Shown here: one piece after another, positions 8,974-17,234 of the stretch
Numbering within the stretch: position 1 is the first letter of the stretch
How the letters are laid out: each line of letters starts with the position of its first letter
From: Herbidospora mongoliensis
GTDB taxonomy: Bacteria; Actinomycetota; Actinomycetes; Streptosporangiales; Streptosporangiaceae
DNA length: 64,000 nt
Reading direction: 5' to 3'
Assembly (NCBI RefSeq): GCF_001570545.1
Contig: NZ_BBXD01000013.1
Span: 310,001-374,000, forward strand
Made by a program: the position numbers and the translations under genes
Notes under the pieces: generated by a model
What the model saw: the letters and a program-made list of their open reading frames with translations, nothing else
Database searches by the model: none
What the model was told of the DNA's origin: nothing

Positions 8974-9000
8974 GGGCGCTCTTCCAGAGGAAGAACGCCC
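8974..9000 (-). terminator. Rho-independent-like hairpin
   Basis: GGGCGCTCTTCC and GGAAGAACGCCC form a 12-bp stem with one mismatch and an AGA loop. On the minus strand it is followed by TTCGTCGT. It lies 17 bases after the cupin stop codon and should end the EF-hand/cupin transcript. Confidence 0.7.
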
Positions 9001-9016
9001 GGGTCGCCGCCTTGAT

Positions 9017-9454
9017 CTAGCCTGCTGGAGCCGGCAGGGACCGCTGGCCTTCCAGATCGGGCAGGAGCACCGTGCTCTCCTGCTCGCGCGGGTCGGTGCG
9101 GGCCAGCACGACCTCGGCCGGTTCGCTGTCGCTGAGGTTCACCGGCATGTGCGGGGTGCTGGCCGGGATGTAGATGAACTCGCCCTGGCGGGCTTCGAGG
9201 TAGTGCTGCAGATCTTCGCCGTACCAGGCGCCCACGGCGCCCTTGATGACGTAGATGGCGGTCTCGTGGTGGTCGTGCTTGTGGGCCCGGCCGCCGCCGG
9301 CGGGCGGGATGGTCTGCAGGTGCATGCAGATGTTGCGGGCGCCCACGGTCTCGGCGGCGATCCCGGCGAAGAACTGGAGGTGCTGCTTGCCTTCGTACAT
9401 CACGGCGGAGCGGACGACGCGGCAGTGACCGTCAGGCTGCGGGGGATGGTCCAC
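9017..9454 (-). CDS. cupin domain protein
   Basis: A 145-residue single-domain cupin. The first metal motif is RAHKHDHHETAIYVIKG (about residues 57-73) and the second is PASTPHMPVNL (about 100-110), so a metal site is present. It starts nine bases after the EF-hand gene and ends in a hairpin, making a two-gene operon. Catalytic role unknown; it may be a dioxygenase, isomerase or storage-type cupin. Confidence 0.85.
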   Translation of the reverse strand: MDHPPQPDGHCRVVRSAVMYEGKQHLQFFAGIAAETVGARNICMHLQTIPPAGGGRAHKHDHHETAIYVIKGAVGAWYGEDLQHYLEARQGEFIYIPASTPHMPVNLSDSEPAEVVLARTDPREQESTVLLPDLEGQRSLPAPAG

Positions 9455-9463
9455 GTCGTCTCC

Positions 9464-10018
9464 TCAGAGCTGGCCGAAGATTAGGTTGCCGGGCGCGTCA
9501 GGATCGGTGCTGTGGTAGAAATCGCGCTGCGCGGCATGGATCTCGCCGATGTCGAGATGACCGCTGCCATCGGTGTCGAGCCGCGTGAACACCTCGCGGC
9601 GCTCGCCGTCGGGCAGCGCGGAGATGCCGGGGATGGCGGCGAACTCGTCGTAGGAGATCCGGCCGTCGCCGTCGCTGTCGCAGACGGCGAGGACCGACTC
9701 GGCGACCCGCCCGGCCGTCACCGCGTAGCCGTGTGCCCGGAACTCGTCACCGGCGAGGTAGGCGACGAACTCGTCGCGGCTCAGCCGCCCGTCGCTGTCG
9801 ACGTCGGCGCTGTGGATCAGGGCGTTCCACATGCCCGCGTACGCGGCCAGCACATCCCGCCCCTCGGCGGAGTCGGCGGGGACGTCGAACGCCGCCAAAA
9901 ACCGGGTGGCGGCGGCCTCGAAGTCGTCCTTGGTCAGCACACCGTCGCCGTCGGCGTCGAACAGCGCGAATCGCTTGTCGAACTTCCGGGCGAGGGCGTC
10001 AGGCACAGCGAAAGTCAT
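9464..10018 (-). CDS. EF-hand calcium-binding protein
   Basis: A 184-residue cytosolic protein with four EF-hand loops: DADGDGVLTKDD, DVDSDGRLSRDE, DSDGDGRISYDE and DTDGSGHLDIGE. All keep Asp at loop positions 1, 3 and 5, a Gly at 6 and an acidic residue at 12, so four bound Ca2+ ions are expected. It resembles actinomycete calmodulin-like proteins (calerythrin/CABD type). No signal peptide. It is followed nine bases later by a cupin gene, so the two probably work together; how is unknown. Confidence 0.92.
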   Translation of the reverse strand: MTFAVPDALARKFDKRFALFDADGDGVLTKDDFEAAATRFLAAFDVPADSAEGRDVLAAYAGMWNALIHSADVDSDGRLSRDEFVAYLAGDEFRAHGYAVTAGRVAESVLAVCDSDGDGRISYDEFAAIPGISALPDGERREVFTRLDTDGSGHLDIGEIHAAQRDFYHSTDPDAPGNLIFGQL

Positions 10019-10090
10019 GGCACCTCCTGGTGTGGGGGGTGGTGTCTCAGCGGCCTGCGCACCGTAACATCACGTAAAGCTTATGGTCAA

Positions 10091-11095
10091 TTACGCTCCG
10101 AAATCATCGGAGACAGGGATATGCAACTCAAAACGACGCGCCGCCACGACATGACCCTCTGAAGACGTGCCCCGGTCCATCGCGGCTCGGCGCCGATACC
10201 GGCCCGGCGCGAGACCCAGCTCCCGCTTGAAGGCGTTGCCGAAGGCGAACTCCGACCCGTATCCCACCCGCTCGGCCACCTCCGCCACCGACGCGTCCGA
10301 GTCGCCCAGCATGCGCGCCGCGCTCATCAACCGCCACCAGGTCAGATACGCCAGCGGCGGCTGCCCGACCAACGCCGTGAAACGGCGGGCGAAGCCGGCT
10401 CGCGACATGCCCGCGTGGGCGCCGAGCGACTCGACCGTCCAGCGCCGGGCCGGGTCGCGGTGGATGGCGTCGAGCGCGCGTCCGACGACGGGATCGGCCA
10501 TCGCGGCGGCCCAGCCGGACAGGGTGCAGGGCTCTTCCTGAGTCTCGAAGTAGGCCCGCAGGACGTACAGCTGCATCATGTCCAGCAGCGACGTCACGAC
10601 GGTGTCGGTGCCGAGACGCGGGTTTTCGATCTCGGCGGCCAGCAGCTCGACGGCGGCCCGCAGCTCCGGATGGCTGCCGAGCGTCGCGGGCAGGTGGATC
10701 ACGTCGGGCAGCGCCTCCAGGATCGGATGGGTCCGGTCGGGGTCCAGGCGGTAGCTGCAGGAAAGGATCACCGTCTCGGTCCCGGCGCCACCGGAACCGG
10801 CCGACGCGAACAACTCCGAATGTAGGGAGCAGTCAGACTCGACCAGCGGCCTCGCCGGATCGTCGGCCAGCCCGAACGAACCGCTGTGCGGCAGGAACAC
10901 CAGGTCCCCCACGCTCAGCGGGACAGGCTCGCCGTCCAGGGGAATGAGCCAGCAGGAGCCGCGCAGCACCAGGTGGAAACCCGAGGACCCGGGCGGCACG
11001 AGGAACGACACACCCCAGGGCGCCCGCCAGGAGACGTGGGAGGAGGCGGGACGCCCGCCCCGCATGAAGGCCACCACCTCGCTGAGCATGTCCAT
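10091..11095 (-). CDS. AraC family transcriptional regulator, cupin-type sensor
   Basis: A 334-residue regulator. The N-terminal half is an AraC cupin_6 domain (GFHLVLRGSCWL, VGDLVFLPHSGSFGL), and residues about 210-315 form two AraC helix-turn-helix motifs (SLGAHAGMSRAGFARRFTALVGQPPLAYL and VAERVGYGSEFAFGNAFKRELGLAPGRY). It is divergent from an NADPH-dependent FMN reductase, the usual partner of cupin_6 AraC regulators, which is therefore the probable target. Start at 11095, or at the ATG six bases further in. Confidence 0.92.
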   Translation of the reverse strand: MDMLSEVVAFMRGGRPASSHVSWRAPWGVSFLVPPGSSGFHLVLRGSCWLIPLDGEPVPLSVGDLVFLPHSGSFGLADDPARPLVESDCSLHSELFASAGSGGAGTETVILSCSYRLDPDRTHPILEALPDVIHLPATLGSHPELRAAVELLAAEIENPRLGTDTVVTSLLDMMQLYVLRAYFETQEEPCTLSGWAAAMADPVVGRALDAIHRDPARRWTVESLGAHAGMSRAGFARRFTALVGQPPLAYLTWWRLMSAARMLGDSDASVAEVAERVGYGSEFAFGNAFKRELGLAPGRYRRRAAMDRGTSSEGHVVAARRFELHIPVSDDFGA

Positions 11096-11208
11096 GCGAC
11101 GAGTCTACGACCTGAGACGCTGGCGTATAAATGGTGGACTGCAGAGCATTCAGTATCTCAACTGGTCTCCCTAATGTGGTTCAGGTAACCGATTGAGGGA
11201 GAACCGTC

Positions 11209-11760
11209 ATGCTGAAGGTAGGCATCATCCTGGGCAGCACCCGTCCCGGCCGCAACGGCGAGGCGGTGGCCCACTGGGTCCGCGATCTGGCGGTCAAACG
11301 AGGCGACGCCGACTATGAACTCATCGACCTGAAAGACCACAACCTGGGCAACCTCGACGAGCCCCAGCACCCCGCCATGGGCAACTACCAGCACGAACAC
11401 ACCAAGCGCTGGTCGGCCACGATCTCGCCCCTGGACGCGTTCGTGATCGTGACCCCCGAATACAACAACTCCTACCCAGGCGCGCTGAAGAACGCCATCG
11501 ACTTCCTGTACTCGGAGTGGACCAACAAGGCGGCCGGTTTCGTCGGCTACGGCGTCGACGGCGCACCCCGCGCGATCTCCCACCTGCGGCACGTTTTCGG
11601 CCTGCTCAGCGTGGCCACCGTGTCGAACCAGGTCGGACTGTCGATCCACACCGACTTCACAGACGGCTTCAAGCCCGCCACCACCCACGAGGACCGGCTG
11701 AACGTCGTCCTCGACCAGGTCCTCGCCTGGGGCGGCGCCCTGCGTCCACTCAGGAACTGA
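11209..11760 (+). CDS. NADPH-dependent FMN reductase (quinone reductase-like)
   Basis: A flavodoxin-like FMN reductase of 183 residues. The phosphate-binding loop is GSTRPGRNGEAVA (9-21) and the second FMN motif is TPEYNNSYPGALKNAIDFL (about 84-102). Relatives reduce quinones, azo dyes or chromate with NADPH. The ATG follows GAGGGAG. It is divergent from the AraC regulator. A weak inverted repeat TCTCCCT/AGGGAGA (11166-11202) spans the leader. Confidence 0.92.
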   Translation: MLKVGIILGSTRPGRNGEAVAHWVRDLAVKRGDADYELIDLKDHNLGNLDEPQHPAMGNYQHEHTKRWSATISPLDAFVIVTPEYNNSYPGALKNAIDFLYSEWTNKAAGFVGYGVDGAPRAISHLRHVFGLLSVATVSNQVGLSIHTDFTDGFKPATTHEDRLNVVLDQVLAWGGALRPLRN

Positions 11761-12062
11761 ACTGGAGGTGGGCGCAGGTGGGGGCGCCGACGTGGCGGCG
11801 CAGGGCCTCCTTCCGGCACCGGAACACCCGCCACGTGCAGAACGAGGTGGTCGTCCTGGTGCGGCTGCCCGGTCCCGGTCCGGGCATCGACGAGTCCGAG
11901 CGGCTGGACTACGAGAAGGAGGACTACTTCGACTTCAAGTGGTGGCCCATCGCCGATGTCGTCACGAGCGACGGACGTTTCTACCCGCGCAACCTGCCTT
12001 CCCTCTTGGACGCCTTCCTGGCCGAAGAGGAGATCGACGAGCCCTTCGAACTCTGGTCCTGA
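11757..12062 (+). pseudogene. truncated Nudix hydrolase (C-terminal remnant)
   Basis: The reading frame ending at 12062 encodes a segment typical of the second half of Nudix hydrolases: VGAPTWRRRASFRHRN, NEVVVLVRLPG, DFKWWPIADVVTSDG and FYPRNLPSLLDAFL. The GX5EX7REUXEEXGU catalytic box, which should lie just upstream, is missing. The remnant instead abuts the end of the FMN reductase and shares a few bases with it. It looks like a 5'-deleted gene captured by a rearrangement. Confidence 0.65.
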
Positions 12063-12077
12063 GCCGAGACCGACCGG

Positions 12078-13082
12078 TCAAGGCACCGAGGCCGCCCTGA
12101 CGCGACGAGGCAGCCCGAGGAGATTCTCGGCGTTCAGGTGAGCGAGCTTCGCCTTGTCGTCCGCGCTGATCGGGGCGGCGTCCACGAAGGCACGGGCATC
12201 GGCGGCAGGGCCGAACGGGGTGTCGGCGCCGAACATCACCCGGTCGGGGCCGAGCACGTCGACGGCCTGCCTGAGCATCCGGTGGCTGAAAATGCCGCCG
12301 GCGGTGACGTTGAGGTTGCCGGTGATGTAGTCGAGAATCCGCCGCTCCAGGTAGGTGGCGTCCCTGCTGAGCAGATCGGCCCGATCGGCGAACGGCACGA
12401 GCATCTCGCCCCAGTGCCCCAGGATGATCTGCAGCCCGGGGTGCCGGTCGAAGGTGCCGGCCAGGATCAGCCGGAGCGCCGCCAGCCCGGTCTCCGCATG
12501 CCACCCCCAGCCCGCGGTGGTGAGCAGCATGCCGGTCGGGTCGTCGAATCCGCCGTACAGATCCTCACCGATCGCCCGCGGCGGCACCGCCGGATGAAGA
12601 TACAGCGGGACCCCCAGCTCAGCCGCCGCGGCGAAGACGGGCCGGAAGACATCACGGTCGAGGAACACCCCCCGCGCACGGGGAAAGATCATCGCGCCGA
12701 CGAGACCCAGCCGGCCCACCGCCCGCTCCAACTCCGCCGCAGCGGCCGGCGGATCGCCCATCGGCAACGTGGCGAACGCCGCGAACCGGCGCGGATGACG
12801 CCTGACGGTGTCGGCGAGGAAGTCGTTCGCGTCCCGGGCCAGCGGCACCGCCTCCTGCGGCGGCAGGGGTTGCGTACCCGGGCTCGCGATCGACAGCACC
12901 TGCGTGTCCACGCCGGTGTCGTCCATCCAGGCCAGCCGCTCCGCCCCGACGTCGAGGAGGCGCCGGTTGATCTCCCCTTGGCTGTTCCTGCGGTCGACCG
13001 CGTCGCCTCCGCCGTCCGCCAGCAGGGCGGCCCGCAGCTCAGCGGTCCACGCGTGCTCCTCGACACCGATCACGGCTCGCAT
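12078..13082 (-). CDS. amidohydrolase family protein (ACMSD/resorcylate decarboxylase-like)
   Basis: A TIM-barrel amidohydrolase_2 protein of 334 residues. Metal-site regions visible are VIGVEEHAW near the N-terminus (the E-x-H variant), LYLHPAVPP mid-protein, ILGHWGEMLV, and the late Asp in MFGADTPFG. This pattern fits the decarboxylase branch (gamma-resorcylate decarboxylase, ACMSD) better than true hydrolases. ATG 13082 is chosen over the in-frame GTG at 13091 because GAGGGAG lies eight bases before it. It stands alone. Confidence 0.88.
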   Translation of the reverse strand: MRAVIGVEEHAWTAELRAALLADGGGDAVDRRNSQGEINRRLLDVGAERLAWMDDTGVDTQVLSIASPGTQPLPPQEAVPLARDANDFLADTVRRHPRRFAAFATLPMGDPPAAAAELERAVGRLGLVGAMIFPRARGVFLDRDVFRPVFAAAAELGVPLYLHPAVPPRAIGEDLYGGFDDPTGMLLTTAGWGWHAETGLAALRLILAGTFDRHPGLQIILGHWGEMLVPFADRADLLSRDATYLERRILDYITGNLNVTAGGIFSHRMLRQAVDVLGPDRVMFGADTPFGPAADARAFVDAAPISADDKAKLAHLNAENLLGLPRRVRAASVP

Positions 13083-13192
13083 GTGACCCACTCCCTCAGC
13101 CCGAAGAAGGCTCTGTCACCACGCTAGAACCCGGCGCTGACAGCCGAGGCAAAGGTCTGTCGGGGGAGATCAGCGGCCATCGACCCTGATGT

Positions 13193-13768
13193 TCACTGTC
13201 TCCAGGCTTTGGCGTACTTGCCGCGGTATTTGGGATCGTTCTCGGTTTCGACCAGGGCCAACGCCTGCGGCTCGATGGTCTCGTCGCCGGTGGCCTTGTA
13301 CAGGTTCCGCAGCCCTACGACGATGTCGAAGCGGATGAGCGTGGCATTCTTCTCCGGGGCGGCGTCCGCGAACCGGGCGGCGAGCGCGGCCACGACGGCA
13401 TTCCGCTGGTCAGGGCCGGCGAGCCCGATCTTCCACAGCGACTGCAGACAGTGTCGCGCGGTCACGAATCGGCTGTCCCTGGTCACGTGGATCAGCGGGT
13501 CGAGGCAGCCGAGGATCCGCAGGTCCGGATCGCTGATCGCCAGGTTGCAGAGGACCTGCGCGGCGATCGCCCGGTTGTGGTTGTCGTCGTGACGCAGGTT
13601 GGCGACGACGGCGTCCCAGACCTCGTATGCCCATGAGACCGGATGCCCGGTCGCCCGCATCATCGCCGTGTACGCGGCGTTCTGCCGATCACGCTCCTTG
13701 GACCACAGGTCGCCGAACCGGTCGGGAACCGCACCAGTGCTGGTCACCGCGCCATCGTAGGTCCTCAT
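13193..13768 (-). CDS. HEAT-repeat-like hypothetical protein
   Basis: A soluble, alpha-helical protein of 191 residues with no catalytic signature. Recurrent helix pairs (WDAVVANLRHDDNHNRAIAAQVLCNLA, ARHCLQSLWKIGLAG, RNAVVAALAARFAD) resemble HEAT repeats, which bind other proteins. The ATG at 13768 directly follows the TGA of the degraded upstream gene (TGAATG) with no ribosome-binding site of its own, so it was probably translated by coupling; a GTG further in is possible. Family not recognised. Confidence 0.6.
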   Translation of the reverse strand: MRTYDGAVTSTGAVPDRFGDLWSKERDRQNAAYTAMMRATGHPVSWAYEVWDAVVANLRHDDNHNRAIAAQVLCNLAISDPDLRILGCLDPLIHVTRDSRFVTARHCLQSLWKIGLAGPDQRNAVVAALAARFADAAPEKNATLIRFDIVVGLRNLYKATGDETIEPQALALVETENDPKYRGKYAKAWRQ

Positions 13769-14212
13769 TCAACGCCGGGTGTACATCGGTAACCGGCCGA
13801 AATCCCGGTCGGCTTCGGGCCAGCGCCGCCTCAGCGCGTCGGCGGTACGCTCGGCCCAGCCCCGCAGATTCGGGTACGCGGTCAGGGCCCTGGCGGTGGA
13901 CTCCATGAGGGCGACCAGCTGACGTTTCTGAGGTTCGGAATCGACCCTGGCCAGCCGTTCCAGGCGGACCAGCGCCCAGTGCGCGGCGGCGGCGCCCAGG
14001 GGCGTAGCGATGGTCGTCCTGCGCGGCGGAGACGTGGGCGGCCAGTTCCGACCGGTAGTGGTGGCCGTCGTCCCCCACGGTCAGGAATCCGGGGCCGGGA
14101 GTGTGGAAGACGCGGGCGTAGGGCGCTGGGCAACCTGTACAGCCTGGTCGCGCTCGCTGCCGGAGGCGAGCACAGCATGGCCTTGGGCTCTTCCCGCTTC
14201 GTCGTCATCTGA
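13769..14212 (-). pseudogene. frameshifted hypothetical gene
   Basis: Protein-like sequence runs through two or three frames on the minus strand. The middle part reads ARVFHTPGPGFLTVGDDGHH then YRSELAAHVSAAQDD in one frame. The C-terminal part reads HWALVRLERLARVDSEPQ, LVALMESTARALTAYPNL and WAERTADALRRRWPEADRDF in another, ending in a stop at 13769 directly before the HEAT-like gene. No single frame is open across it. A decayed gene is the simplest reading; a base-calling error is the alternative. Family not recognised. Confidence 0.5.
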
Positions 14213-14307
14213 GGCTGCTCCACCGTGGTTGCCGCAGCAGGCCGCGAGTCAAGCAAGGTCCTTGACGGCAGAGTCGGTTGGGTATGGCCCCCAACAAGAA
14301 AGATGAC

Positions 14308-14323
14308 ATCGCCATCTAGCGAT
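14308..14323. promoter_or_regulatory. ArsR operator copy 1 (ATCGC-N6-GCGAT)
   Basis: A 16-bp palindrome with five-base arms ATCGC/GCGAT around six bases. An identical arrangement recurs 37 bp downstream over the start codon, so the two sites bracket the promoter of the CmtR-like/CDF operon. Confidence 0.65.
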
Positions 14324-14344
14324 GAATTCGGTTCGGAGAATATC

Positions 14345-14360
14345 ATCGCGATATGGCGAT
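14345..14360. promoter_or_regulatory. ArsR operator copy 2, overlapping the start codon
   Basis: The second ATCGC-N6-GCGAT palindrome contains the ATG of the ArsR gene at 14353. The nearest GGAG lies 14 bases before the ATG, so the message may be leaderless or nearly so, with the repressor bound across its first codon. Confidence 0.65.
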
Positions 14361-14715
14361 CGATAATGAGTCCGGACGCTGCGTCAGCGCGGACATCGCC
14401 GCTGGCGTCTCCCCCGCGGCTGCCCTGTTCCATTCCCTGGCCGATGAGACCCGGCTGCACATCGTCCAGCGCCTCACCAAGGGCGAGGCCCGCGTCGTCG
14501 ACCTGACCGGAGAGCTCGGCCTGGCTCAGTCCACGGTCTCCAAGCATCTGGCGTGCCTGCGCGGCTGTGGTCTCGTCGACTTCCGGACGGAGGGCCGGCA
14601 GTCCTTCTACGCCCTCACCCGCCCCGAGCTGATGGACCTGCTCGCTTCGGCGGAACACCTGCTTCTGGCGACCGGTTACGAGGTGGCTCTCTGCCCCGTC
14701 GAGGAGGCGTCGTGA
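14353..14715 (+). CDS. ArsR/SmtB family metal-sensing repressor, CmtR-like
   Basis: A 120-residue winged-helix repressor. The DNA-recognition helix is VSKHLACLRGCGLV, and the two Cys in CLRGC plus a C-terminal Cys (ALCPVEE) match the positions of the Cd/Pb-binding triad of Mycobacterium tuberculosis CmtR (Cys57, Cys61, Cys102). A thiol-rich site for Cd2+, Pb2+ or similar is therefore expected. It is coupled by a GTGA overlap to a CDF-type transporter, which it should repress along with itself through the two palindromes upstream. Confidence 0.88.
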   Translation: MAIDNESGRCVSADIAAGVSPAAALFHSLADETRLHIVQRLTKGEARVVDLTGELGLAQSTVSKHLACLRGCGLVDFRTEGRQSFYALTRPELMDLLASAEHLLLATGYEVALCPVEEAS

Positions 14716-15410
14716 CGACCATTCCTGGAATCGGCCCAAATCCGACCCGTCGCGCTTTGTTGCAGGGCCGAATCCGCTGGCTCGTCGCCGCCACGATCAC
14801 CTACAACGTCATCGAAGCCGGGGTGGCGATCACCGCCGGAACCATCGCCTCCTCGGCCGCGCTCATCGGCTTCGGCCTCGACTCCATCGTCGAAGTCGCC
14901 TCGGCCGCCGCGGTCGCCTGGCAGTTCTCCGTCACCGATCACGAACGCCGCGAGAAGACGGCGCTGCGCGTGATCGCGGTCTCGTTCTTCGCGCTGGCCG
15001 CCTACGTGACCTTCGACGCCGTGCGGGCCCTGCTCGGCACCGGTCAGGCCGAACACTCCACGGCCGGGCTCATCCTGGCGGGCCTGTCCCTGCTGATCAT
15101 GCCTTTCCTGTCGTACGCACAGCGCCGGACCGGGCGTGAGCTGGGCTCGGCCAGTGCCGTCGCCGACTCCAAGCAGACCCTCCTGTGCACCTATCTGTCC
15201 GGCGTCCTGCTCGTCGGCCTGGCGCTCAACAGCCTCTTCGGCTGGTCCTGGGCTGACCCCATCGCCGCCCTGATCATCGCCGCCGTCGCGGTCAAGGAAG
15301 GCCGCGAGGCCTGGCGCGGGGACGCCTGCTGCGCCCCGATGCCCATGGCCGGCGCGGCAACAGCCACATCCAGCGCGGATGGCTGCGGCGACGGCTGCTG
15401 CAAGGATTGA
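14712..15410 (+). CDS. cation diffusion facilitator-type transporter with Cys-rich tail
   Basis: A six-helix CDF transporter of 232 residues that lacks the usual cytoplasmic C-terminal domain. It has the TM2 motif GFGLDSIVEVASA and the TM5 motif VADSKQTLLCTYLSG characteristic of an actinobacterial cation transporter subgroup. Its tail is rich in Cys (GDACCAPMPM and DGCGDGCCKD), which could load soft metals. The GTG at 14712 overlaps the repressor stop and follows GAGGAGG. Together they form a metal-efflux operon for Cd/Pb/Zn-class ions. Confidence 0.88.
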   Translation: MTTIPGIGPNPTRRALLQGRIRWLVAATITYNVIEAGVAITAGTIASSAALIGFGLDSIVEVASAAAVAWQFSVTDHERREKTALRVIAVSFFALAAYVTFDAVRALLGTGQAEHSTAGLILAGLSLLIMPFLSYAQRRTGRELGSASAVADSKQTLLCTYLSGVLLVGLALNSLFGWSWADPIAALIIAAVAVKEGREAWRGDACCAPMPMAGAATATSSADGCGDGCCKD

Positions 15411-15553
15411 AGACCGTGATCGGCCGGATGCCCGACCGAGTACGTGTCGCCTACCGAGCCGAAATGGGCGCGGCCCGAACGTCCACCAGTCTCCAAGAGC
15501 GATGGCGGCACCCTCCCGACCTGGCGACGCTTCTGAAGTCGGCGTGATCGTGG

Positions 15554-15589
15554 AGACGGCCTCTCTCAGGGACACGGGAGAGGCCGTCT
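15554..15589. terminator. bidirectional hairpin between convergent genes
   Basis: AGACGGCCTCTC and GAGAGGCCGTCT form a perfect 12-bp stem with a 12-base loop between the ends of the CDF gene and the PHP gene. It can serve both transcripts; no strong T-run is seen. Confidence 0.7.
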
Positions 15590-15599
15590 GCTCATGGGG

Positions 15600-17093
15600 T
15601 CAGCGGAACTGGACGAAGACCGGGTTGGAGTAGAACCACAGGTCGTCCCACGGGCTCTCCTTCCCGTCGGCCAGCGGCTCGGCCTCGTCGGTGCTGGTGC
15701 CGCGTACCCGGGCGTACATGTCGGACTCGACATTGCGCAGGGTGTGGCGGATGACGTACTCGCTGCCCTGCTTGTGCCAGTCGCGGGGGCCGAAGCGGGC
15801 CACGACCTTGGTGGTGGGGTTGGTGTCGGCGTTCACGTCGGCGTTCGGGCCGGTGATCTGGCCGGTGATCAGGTCGACGCGGCGGACCTGGGGGCGGACG
15901 CCGTTGCCGTTGACGACCGTGCGCGGGCGGAACCTGATCTCGATCTCGACGTCGCTGCGGTTGCGGCGGCTGAGCATGATGGTCTCGCCGCTCGCCGCCT
16001 CACGGCCCTGGCCGCTCGCGGTCAGGTCGAGGCTGGTGATCAGGTCGCCGGTGGTGACCCAGATCCGGCCGTTGCGCAGGCCGTCCATGATGTCGGCGTA
16101 GTCCTGGCGGGCGTACACATAGGTCTTGCTGTACTCACCCGGCCAGAAGTCGGAGCCGCCGCGGGTCCAGTGCACGTGCGAGTCGGAGGTCGCGGTGATC
16201 CACCAGCGCCGGCCTTCGCCGAGCAGCGAGTCCCACAGGCCGCCCACGCGGGCGGTCATCTGGTCGAAGCCGCCGTAGGTGGGGTGGTTGCCGTAACCGC
16301 CGCGCGCGCCGCCGTTCAGCGGACCGGCCTGGTGGCCGGGGGCGCCCTCGAAGCCGACGTAGATGTCGGGGGCGGCGTTGTTGCCGTTGCGGAACTCCTT
16401 GGGGGTGTCCAGGCCGTACACGCCCAGGCCCGTGGCCGAGCGCGAGGCGTGGTGGGCGATCACCAGCGGCTTGTTGCCCATGCCCTTGGCGGCCTTGAGG
16501 AACTCGACCATCTTGGCCTCGGTGTCGCGGCCCGGGTCGACCGGGAAGGCCTCGAGCTTGGCGTAGTGCTTCTCCAGCTCGAACAGCTGCTGAGCCTCGC
16601 CGCTGTGGTGCGGGATCATCAGGGTGTGGTGGTCGAGCGCGGGCGCGTCGAACTCCATGCCCCAGAACTGCAGGACATCCGGTACGAGGATGCGCGAGCG
16701 CAGCAGGTCGGGGTAGGCCTGCTCCAGGTTCACCTTCGAGTGGTTCGGCCCACCGTGGTCGGTGCACATGGCCCAAGTGAGGCCGAAGTGCTTCGCCATG
16801 ATCGCGTTGGTCACGATCGGGTAGACCGCGTCCGCGCCCTTGCTGAACTTGGGCGGGGTCACGGAGGTGTCGAACGCTCCGCTGTACTCCGAGTGCACAT
16901 GGTGGTCGCCCGCGCGCCACATCCGGCCCTTGGACGACGAGGGCTTGTCGTTGCCGTGCTTGTCGTCGGCGGCGGCCGTGCCGGTGGTCGCCACCTGGCC
17001 TGCGGCGACCAGGGTGGCGCCGATGCCCGCGTACCTGACCAGCTGGCGGCGCGACATGCCGCCTTCGGTCTCTTCGTGGTGCTTGTCTGTCAC
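15600..17093 (-). CDS. Tat-exported PHP-domain phosphoesterase-like protein
   Basis: A 497-residue exported protein. The N-terminus has a twin-arginine signal (SRRQLVRYAG then a hydrophobic stretch, Ala-rich cleavage near residue 43). The PHP metal motifs follow: DHHVHSEYSG (about 64), MCTDHGG (about 110), VIAHHASRS (about 222) and TATSDSHVHW (about 305). The C-terminal 150 residues are a beta-rich domain. PHP proteins use a trinuclear metal centre to hydrolyse phosphate esters; the substrate here is unknown. Tat export suggests the metals are loaded in the cytoplasm. GTG 17093 follows GAAGG. Confidence 0.85.
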   Translation of the reverse strand: MTDKHHEETEGGMSRRQLVRYAGIGATLVAAGQVATTGTAAADDKHGNDKPSSSKGRMWRAGDHHVHSEYSGAFDTSVTPPKFSKGADAVYPIVTNAIMAKHFGLTWAMCTDHGGPNHSKVNLEQAYPDLLRSRILVPDVLQFWGMEFDAPALDHHTLMIPHHSGEAQQLFELEKHYAKLEAFPVDPGRDTEAKMVEFLKAAKGMGNKPLVIAHHASRSATGLGVYGLDTPKEFRNGNNAAPDIYVGFEGAPGHQAGPLNGGARGGYGNHPTYGGFDQMTARVGGLWDSLLGEGRRWWITATSDSHVHWTRGGSDFWPGEYSKTYVYARQDYADIMDGLRNGRIWVTTGDLITSLDLTASGQGREAASGETIMLSRRNRSDVEIEIRFRPRTVVNGNGVRPQVRRVDLITGQITGPNADVNADTNPTTKVVARFGPRDWHKQGSEYVIRHTLRNVESDMYARVRGTSTDEAEPLADGKESPWDDLWFYSNPVFVQFR

Positions 17094-17234
17094 GTCTGAG
17101 CCTTCCGCTCACTTACGAGAAGGGTGCAACAGATGAGCCTCCAGCGACCGGCTGAACAGGACATAAATAGCTAACGCGCTTATAGAGAACTAACGACGCC
17201 ATATGGCCGAAATCACCGTGAAGTGCGAGCGTCC

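Noticed and set aside
15594-17099. 501-codon plus-strand frame
   Set aside because: Complement of the PHP gene, which has a Tat signal and all metal motifs.
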